From: Viola odorata
Lineage: Eukaryota; Streptophyta; Magnoliopsida; Malpighiales; Violaceae
Direction: 5' to 3'
Assembly (NCBI GenBank): GCA_963691705.1
Contig: OY829541.1
Coordinates: 68,419,189 to 68,483,188, forward strand
Length of the DNA: 64,000 nucleotides
The position numbers were made by a program, and so were the translations under genes. Below, piece after piece: positions 56,171 to 64,000 of the stretch. Positions within the stretch are counted from its first letter, which is position 1, and every line of letters starts with the position of its first letter. The notes beneath the pieces are model-generated. The model was not told where the DNA came from, made no database searches, and saw only the letters and a list, made by a program, of their open reading frames with translations.

Positions 56171-59100
56171 ATGGGGACGGAGATATCAGAGCCGTTGATC
56201 GTAGATCCCAACCCCATCAAGCCGTCCGTTGCTGCTGAAACAGAGCGGGTCCCAGATTGGAAGGAACAGATCACCATCAGAGGGTTGGTTGTGAGCGCCG
56301 TGTTAGGAGTGCTCTTCTGCATCGTCACACACAAACTCAATTTAACCGTTGGAATCATCCCTTCTTTGAACGTCGGCGCCGGCTTGCTCGGATTCTTCTT
56401 CGTCAAGTCCTGGACTGGGTTCTTATCCAAGTTGGGGTTCACCGTTGCTCCGTTTACTAAACAGGAAAATACCGTCATCCAAACATGTGTTGTTGCTTGC
56501 TACGGTCTCGCCTACAGCGGTAATATCTACTCCTGAATTCTGTTCTTTTTGTTTGAATGAGCTGATTTTAAGAAAAAATGGTTCCTTAGATTAGTTAATT
56601 CCGTTATCTTTGAAGTTGAGGAGTTTGTGTTATTTGATGTTTGATGTGATTTAATGTTATGACAGGAGGATTTGGTTCGTATTTACTTGCAATGAATGAT
56701 AGAACTTATAACTTGATTGGTGCTGATTATCCGGGTAACCGGGCAGAAGATGTAAAGAACCCAGGACTGGGATGGATGATTGGGTTTTTATTTGTTGTCA
56801 GCTTTCTTGGGCTCTTTAGTGTCGCTCCACTCCGTAAGGTAGCTATAATAGTCTTATCCAGTGTTGTTCTTATTACTATTTATGTTCTTAATGCTTATGC
56901 TACTAAGTTTGGTAATGGTAATCACTTTGCGTTTTTAGGTTATGGTTTTGGATTATAAGCTTACATATCCAAGTGGGACAGCCACAGCCATGTTGATAAA
57001 TAGCTTCCACACCAACACCGGAGCTGAGCTTGCAGAGTAAGTGCTGGATGTACTATGCAGTTCCTCTTGCGCTGAAGCAACAATATGTTATTTGGAGAGA
57101 AATATGTCAGTGTTGTGCTTGAAATTATATTAAATGGAAAATCTGTGAGTGATTCCTAACTATATGTCTGTTTCATGAACTTGTTTCAGGAAGCAAGTGT
57201 CGTGTCTTGGGAAGTACTTGAGCATAAGTATAGTTTGGAGTTGCTTCAAGTGGTTCTTCAGTGGTGTTGGAGATTCATGTGGATTTGATAATTTTCCCAG
57301 CCTTGGTTTGACCCTATTCAAGAATACGTATGCTCGCTTGTGGACTTTTTACTCTTCCTTGGTCATATAATGTCTGGCTCTATGATATCTCTGCTGGTTT
57401 GTAGGAGTGCTCATGCTGGTTACTTCATGCAGGTTTTATTTTGACTTCAGTCCAACTTATGTTGGGTGTGGCCTTATTTGTCCTCACATTGTCAATGTTT
57501 CTGTTCTTCTTGGAGCTATCTTCTCATGGGGTTTTCTCTGGCCCTTCGTTTCCCAACATGCTGGGAATTGGTATCCAGCTAACCTTGAAGGCAATGATTT
57601 TAAGGGTCTTTATGGTTACAAGGTACGAACAATATTTTTTTCATCCATTACCTAAGATGGCTGTGGTTTTTGTTGTACATGGCACACTTAATTGTAGGTT
57701 GCCTTAATGAAATGGCCCATTCTTTCTATTTGTTGTGGTCTAAGTGTGAAGTTAAATGATCCAAGACTGCATATGTCTTTTGAATTGTCTCCTTTTAGTA
57801 TCTATAATCTGAATTGTTTTCTTCACCGCCACCTTTTCTGCAGGTCTTCATAGCTGTGTCTATTATCCTTGGTGACGGTCTTTACAATTTGATCAAAATT
57901 ATTGGCGTAACTATTAAGGAAGTGAGCACTAAAAACACCGAAGAGCATAACCTACATATTATCAGAACGGTCCAAGGTAAGATTTCCCATGATCTCTATC
58001 TAATGTGGTGGCATGGTCTTGTCATATTTGTCTACTCTTTTGTTTTCAACTTCATTTATCTACTCCTTAGTTTTCATACTAGATGGCCATTTATCTCTTT
58101 AGCTTGGATTTAAACCACTAGTTTATGTTTAACTTTCAACTTCATTTCTATATCTTGATATCAGATATGGTTTAGTAATTCTCTAATTTTGTTGCTTTTG
58201 GCTCAACTGTACTTCAAGAATAAATTCCATCCTGAATGAAGGTGATTAAAACTGCTGGAAATTTTATCTCCCCTTCTGATTAAGTATAACCATTAACACT
58301 CTTGAAATATTATGTTAAACTTGAAATATCAAGCCTCTTATAGCAGATCACAATTTCTGATTGGTCCTGTTCTACCTATTGAACATTAGTTTTCAAACTC
58401 ACTGTTACTTCATTAAAACTGCTGGAAATTTTATCTCATCTTCATTCCTGCAATTTTTTGTCCATTGGTTATTGAGGTATATCTGGTTTTGCCTGAAAGT
58501 TCATATGGACAAGCATGGGATTACAGAAAAGATAAATGCATGTTCCTATGTGTGAATTTTCCCTGACGAAAGCATTATTTTGTTGTTGTTTGATGCGTAC
58601 TTAAGTTGGTAGTTCCTAACAATGCCTTTCTTTATGAGAACATTTTTATTGTTGTTGACTTGTAATGTGTTCCATATGTTGTAGATGAGGAGACTTCCCG
58701 ATTGTTACTAGAGGAGAAGAGAAGAGATGCAGTGTTTCTCAAGGACAAGTTGCCTTTCTGGGTTGTGGCTTCTGGATATGTGGGACTTGCTGCAATATCA
58801 ACAGCGACAATTCCCCACATATTTCCACCCCTCAGGTGGTATATGGTTCTCTTTTCATACATCATTGCCCCCGCACTTGCTTTCTGCAACTCTTACGGCA
58901 CTGGCCTAACAGACTGGAACCTGGCATCAACCTACGGAAAGATTGGTCTGTTCATCATCGCTTCACTGGTTGGAGCTGACGGAGGAGTTATTGCTGGGTT
59001 GGCAGCGTGTGGAGTGATGATGTCCATTGTCTCCACCGCAGCTGATCTTGTGCAGGATTTCAAGACTGGTTACCTCACCCTATCATCTGCCAAATCTATG

Positions 59101-59619
59101 TTTGTGACCCAGTTGATCGGAACAGCCATGGGTTGTGTCATTGCGCCGCTGACATTCTGGATGTTTTGGAGTGCTTTCGAAATTGGAGCACCTGATGGGC
59201 CATACAAAGCACCATATGCTGTGATATTCAGGGAGATGGCCATTTTAGGTATTGAAGGCTTCTCAGAGCTCCCGAAACATTGCCTGGCCATGTGTTGCGG
59301 GTTCTTCGTAGCTGCATTGGTTATAAACCTCCTGAGGGATGTGACTCCTAAAAGAATCTCACAGTTTATTCCTATCCCAATGGCTATGGCAGTCCCGTTT
59401 TACATTGGAGCTTACTTCGCAATTGACATGTTCGTTGGGACGGTGATATTGTTCGTCTGGGAGCGTGTAAATCGCAAGGATGCCGATGATTATGCTGGAG
59501 CAGTTGCTTCGGGATTGATATGCGGGGATGGGATTTGGACTATACCATCGGCAATCCTCTCCATTATGAAGATCAATCCACCCATCTGCATGTACTTTGG
59601 TCCATCTTTGAGTAGCTGA
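56171..59619 (+). CDS. YSL6: Yellow stripe-like metal-nicotianamine transporter, YSL4/YSL6 clade
   Basis: Seven exons: 56171-56519, 56666-56838, 56939-57036, 57190-57327, 57433-57622, 57844-57976, 58685-59619. Phases agree throughout and give 671 residues, close to the usual 670-680. This is an oligopeptide-transporter superfamily protein with about 14 membrane helices. Diagnostic segments include [125 protein letters not shown] and [20 protein letters not shown]. They fit the YSL4/YSL6 branch, which in Arabidopsis sits in internal (chloroplast or vacuolar/ER) membranes and moves iron or other metals as nicotianamine complexes. YSL6 versus YSL4 is not decided. A long hairpin spans its stop codon. 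Confidence 0.95.
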
Positions 59620-59700
59620 ACAACGAAAGCCACGGACCATGCTGAGGGGGTACCGTTTCTTGTTTTAATATAAAAGATGGACCAAAGTACATGCAGAAGG
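59582..59700 (+). repeat. Inverted repeat across the YSL stop codon
   Basis: The last codons of the YSL frame (59582-59609) are repeated in inverse orientation at 59673-59700, with 27 of 28 positions pairing. The 63-base loop includes the stop codon at 59617-59619. The second arm lies in the 3' untranslated region, just before a G-rich run. Confidence 0.9.
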
Positions 59701-62700
59701 GGAGGGGGGGGGGGTGTAATATGGATAGGAATTGTGTGCCAGGGGATTCAAACTCGCGATTTAATACTTAGCTGTTGAAGTTTCACGAAACTACTAGTTC
59801 GTAGTTTTAATCTTTTTGTTGTCTCACATTCTTTTTTCAAGTTCTTCTGGAGATCTTAAGCAAGACTAAGCACACATGCTAGGAACCATTATTTGGGATT
59901 AGCTTTAATAATAATAATCATGAGAAGTAGATTTGGAATAGAGTAAACCTAATCACCGGAAAGAACACATCCAAGACGAGATAAGGATAAATAATCGCTG
60001 CACTCAAACAACATGCCTGCAAGCTAACCTCGGTGTATATGATTGATTGCGCCACTTGTTGAGAAAAAAAGTGATTATTCTTAAACACGTCATAAGCGTT
60101 TCCACAGTTTTACTTTTCAAAAAAAAAAATCCCAATTTTTATGTGCATATACTCCGAATGTTTTATTCAGGTCGAATAAAATTAACTTTTAGTGGATTTA
60201 AATATACGTGATTTAGACCTAAAAAATACATGACAGCGCAATGTTAAGTAGGGCACAAGAAATGAACTAATCCATCTTTAAATATTACTACGTGCTGCTT
60301 TTATAAAGGTTATTTGAATGCTTAGATATGATTGTTTTGAATGCTTTATCATCAAACATCATTAAGCACAATCATGTCTTCTAACCAAGCTTTTTATTTC
60401 TTCTTAAATAATTACGTAATAGCCCAATTCCTTTGATACAAGAAGATATATGTTTCATGATTGTTGACACAGGCGTGTTACGAAAGGAGTAGTAATCAAT
60501 TTTACTATCATCCATTAAATCAAGTCATAATAAATCTTAACCCAAAGTTAGTGGAGTTTTTTTCTTTATTACAAACTTATATTCATTAATTTTTACCCTT
60601 TTATTCTCTTATAAATATAAATAAATACAGGTAGTCGCTGGATTATTATGTTTATTGATTTTTTAATTTTTAATTGAAAACTAGGTAGGACTCGAATTTC
60701 ATGATTCTTGTATCATTAAAAACAACAGACGGTAACGTTTTGGTACATATAAAAAATAGTGGTTGGGCAGAGACGGATGGGCCATTACAAAAATTGCAAT
60801 ACAGTGACAGAGTGGCATAAGAAGACAGACCAATAGTACAACATTATTTATTTACTTTCAAAGGTAAAAGTACAAACAATTTATTTTTTTCCCTTATGAA
60901 ACAGTTTAGAGAATTCAGCAAAAAAAAACACAGCAACATTGGTTGTGTTTGAGTGCTAAAGGATTAATTTAGTTCTTAAATTTGAGCCCGTAAAACATAT
61001 ATAGATGTGAAAAAACACGTAAAAAATTATTAATTTTTAAAATTTTATAATCCTTGAAATGAATTAATTTCTTATATAAAATAAATTGCAAAAATACGAT
61101 TTAAACTGAATTAATCGATTGTTCGAAAGAGGCAGGAAATATATCCTGATAGGATTTTTTTTTTCAAACACCTAAAAATATAGATTCCCTACAATTACCT
61201 AAAGCACAAGACACTTAGCACTAAAAAAATTGCATCTCAAGCACATGGAAAGGACTGCGACCTCTTATAGTGGGCTCAATTCCTTCCTCCTCAATAGAAT
61301 CTATCAATCTCCAAAATTGATGCGGGTAGGTGAATCAAAGCCAACCACAACCAAATTATCTATAATTATTTTGCCACATAGGTTTTTGTATGAACATTTT
61401 CTATGATGTGATAGAACATTATCCATTATGGGATTTGTTTGCCATTTTTCCTCAATTTTTTTATATATATATCTCAAAATTATACCCGTTATTAAAATAA
61501 AATATACTAATAAATAAACGATCTAATTAAGTTTGAATTTGACGAGATTGGACAAAGACGAGGTAACTTTACGTAGGAGAATTGAGAAAAAAATGTCAAA
61601 TTGGTCTTATTCAAAAAATATATTGATGTACTATCAACTCACCCTTGGCGGTGGAGTCTTTTCAAGCTAATTTATTAGTATTAGGAAGAAAAAATTAGCT
61701 AACATCTTTCACGTATTGTTAAGGGGTGAATTATAGTCAAACGGAGAGTTTATTCATGGTCAAATCAGATCCACAATAATTATAATAAAAATTATAGTAA
61801 AATAATTATAATATTCAAATATGTAACCAAAAGTGTATATTGGAAGAAAAATTGCATGAGAATAACAGTACAGTAAAGAAGAGGTTATTGTCGACATCCT
61901 ATATAATAAGAAGAGGTTAAATTTCGAGTTTGAATTAGTTGATTTAAAAAAAATGAATTTTTCCCAAAAATTGAAAGAAGTATGAATTGGATAATTATAA
62001 TTTTAAAAAAATTGAAGTGAAAATTATTTGAAGAATGAAAACAAGGGAAAGGGAAAGGCGATTGATGTAGATGTGACATAAGGATAATGGTGGTGAGGTC
62101 CATCAATGTAGTAGTATGGTATGGTTATCAAAAGGATCGTCCAATTCGGTTACAGATTCATTTCTAGCTCTTTTGGACCTCACCAATTGGTCACTGTGGC
62201 AGGCTCCTATTCAATGCAGTCGAGACTATGGAGCTACGGTGCTACCCCCTTCTTTATATTTCTTTCTTGTTTTCATTAATCTTTGCCCAACTCGAGTCAT
62301 CACGAATAGAGACGTGTGTGCATTATTGTTAGTTATTACACGTGGATAAGTAATTTGAATATATAAATAGGGATATGTTCCAAACTAAACGTAAAGTTAG
62401 GTTTGTGACAAATTATGAATACGTCGGTATATAAATTGGGTCAATTTACTTTAATTTATAGTTTAGGAAATATTTGGATAGAAAAATACCTTAAGGTGGT
62501 CGCATTTTTCGTACTTGCTGATATGAATTAATCAATTCCATTTAATTTTAAAAAATAAAAATTAAACAGAACAATTTAAAAATACATATGCTAATTTATT
62601 GAAAATAAGAGAAAATTATTTCATTATTTTTATAAAATGAAATCTTTACTATTTTATTTATTAATTTATATTAAAAACCAATATTTTTTACTAGTATTAC

Positions 62701-63448
62701 AATCACATAACAGATGTAGCATTTAATGAAATATTAATACTATAACAGTGAGTATTATGAGTCGAGAATTGCATGTACAATATTCTTAGTGCTTCGTTAG
62801 CCAATTCAAATGGACTAAAGTGTAACTTTTGAAAAAGATGGGAATTGAGGCTTGAAGTTTAAATGATTAAGACATACAAAGATGTAATTAAAGCCTATCT
62901 CTTATGGAAAAATAAGTCTTTTGAAAAAAATAAAGAAGTTAAATTATTAGGAAAGCAAAGATCTTTTTCCCATTCAAGCTTTGAATTCATGTGATATTGG
63001 GGAAGAGATTTCAACGTTACCTTGCTTTCAAAGTAGAGGGGCCTCTTTGTCTCCATTATGGGAAGCACATATGACTAGCAATTCAATCACCAATACCCAC
63101 ATAGCTACACAATATTCCCACCATAATTATCATCTCACGGCAAAGCAAATTTGAAAATCTAAAAAGCAATTAAAAGAAAGAAAGTCGGTAATCTTAATTG
63201 AAGTTTCGAATTTGAATTTAAGAAATAAAATAAACGACACTCGAAGAATCACCCTCATATTAAAAGATCTAATAGTGCTCAAACGAGAATAAAAACAAAC
63301 ATAGATAGTAAGTAGAAGAAAAAAAACTATCTCTCTTGTGTTATATCTCATTCGTTCGATGATGAAATTGGAAAAACAAATGAAACAATAAGTAAATAAA
63401 ATGTTTTTAGGTTTTGGTAGTTAATTTGTTACGCAAAAAACCCGACAT
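59701..63448. other. Gene-poor AT-rich region
   Basis: No gene is supported over 3.7 kb. A G-run starts it (59701-59715). ORFs at 61885 and 62116 lack any protein signature. Sequence near 59746 resembles a tRNA B-box in reverse and may be an old SINE. Confidence 0.5.
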
Positions 63449-63611
63449 GCATGTATATGATATACGTTCTTTCCTTTTCTCCTTCTTCGTTGTTGTCTTT
63501 TTGTTCATGTTTAAGAACCCTAATTTGGTGCATGTGTATGATATACGTTCTTTCTTTTTTTCTCCTTCTTCGTTGTTGGCTTTTTGTTCTTGTTTAAGAA
63601 CCCTAATTTGG
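63449..63611 (+). repeat. Tandem duplication, 81-bp unit
   Basis: Two adjacent copies beginning GCATGTATATGATATACG and GCATGTGTATGATATACG, each ending AAGAACCCTAATTTGGT. The copies differ at only a few positions. The open frame across them is a consequence of the repeat. Confidence 0.88.
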
Positions 63612-64000
63612 TGACAAACAAGTTGGGATTAATTAATTGCAATGCAAATATGGGTAGAAGTCAAATGATAGGCTGCTTCGACCCTCGTCATGGGAGTGAT
63701 TTTCGCAAAAAATAAAATAAAAATAAAATTTATATTTACAGATTTATTAATAAGAAAAGATATGTATTAACGCTTGGATATTCAAGCGAATAATATCTAG
63801 TTTACTAAAAATTACAAAAATAGAAAACTTATCACTCTGAAAAGGAGGAAAACTAATCATCATAAGTGGCTGAAAGAAAAAATTGACAAGTGTCTCTGTA
63901 TTTTTCCATTCTCCACTCTTGTCATTGACTTTTCTTGCAAGAATCAAACTAGCTCCTCCTTTCTTCCAAGTTATTTGAGTGGCCTAAATTAAATAGGCAG
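63612..64000. other. AT-rich end of window
   Basis: Nothing recognisable. Confidence 0.4.

Noticed and set aside
58632..59640. Minus-strand frames of 73-93 codons opposite the last YSL exon
   Set aside because: Antisense shadows of a strongly coding exon.

Overview
This is a nuclear plant segment from a eudicot. It is AT-rich, its genes have spliced introns with GT-AG borders, and its proteins are plant-specific families (DUF3339, WRKY, LAZY1, YSL). It also holds an ordinary eukaryotic tRNA-Ser gene and many small plant transposons (hAT, Stowaway-type MITEs, fold-back MITEs). A short secreted protein with a cyclotide-like cysteine spacing could point to a cyclotide-bearing family such as Violaceae. 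That is a weak inference from one gene.

Layout. 0-2.5 kb: gene-poor. 2.53-2.86 kb: tRNA-Ser(UGA) and a decayed 3' half of a second copy. 3.4-9.8 kb: five intronless DUF3339 micro-protein genes in mixed orientation. 10.1-14.7 kb: a composite element bounded by long inverted repeats, holding a higher-order AT-rich repeat array, the cyclotide-like gene and a nested hAT-like element. 15.05-16.35 kb: a hAT transposon with perfect 8-bp target duplications and a frameshifted transposase tail. 17-20 kb: three fold-back MITEs and a 144-aa protein of unknown function. 22.8-24.1 kb: a 75-aa single-helix membrane protein. 26-27.5 kb: a group IIc WRKY factor of the WRKY75/45 type. 30.7-33.6 kb: an atypical short-chain dehydrogenase. 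35-36.6 kb: a run of three Stowaway-type MITEs. 37.2-45.8 kb: a truncated copy of the 5' end of ABCI11, then an organellar elongation factor P gene, a decayed minus-strand gene, and the complete ABCI11 gene. 46.4-49.1 kb: LAZY1. 52.6-55.0 kb: a second hAT element with perfect 8-bp target duplications. 56.2-59.6 kb: a metal-nicotianamine transporter of the YSL4/YSL6 clade. 59.7-64 kb: gene-poor.

The genes are not an operon. From memory, the mixture DUF3339 + WRKY45 + SDR, DUF3339 + ABCI11 + LAZY1 and DUF3339 + YSL6 + a LAZY paralogue matches three separate Arabidopsis neighbourhoods, so the window probably keeps an ancestral gene block that Arabidopsis has fractionated. The main second-look items are the cyclotide-like gene inside a repeat-bounded element, the ABCI11 transit-peptide fragment placed in front of EF-P, a near-perfect hairpin across the YSL stop codon, the loss of key SDR residues, and the unrecognised decayed gene at 42.3-42.9 kb. 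All exon borders were set by eye from reading-frame continuity and GT-AG sites, without transcript data.
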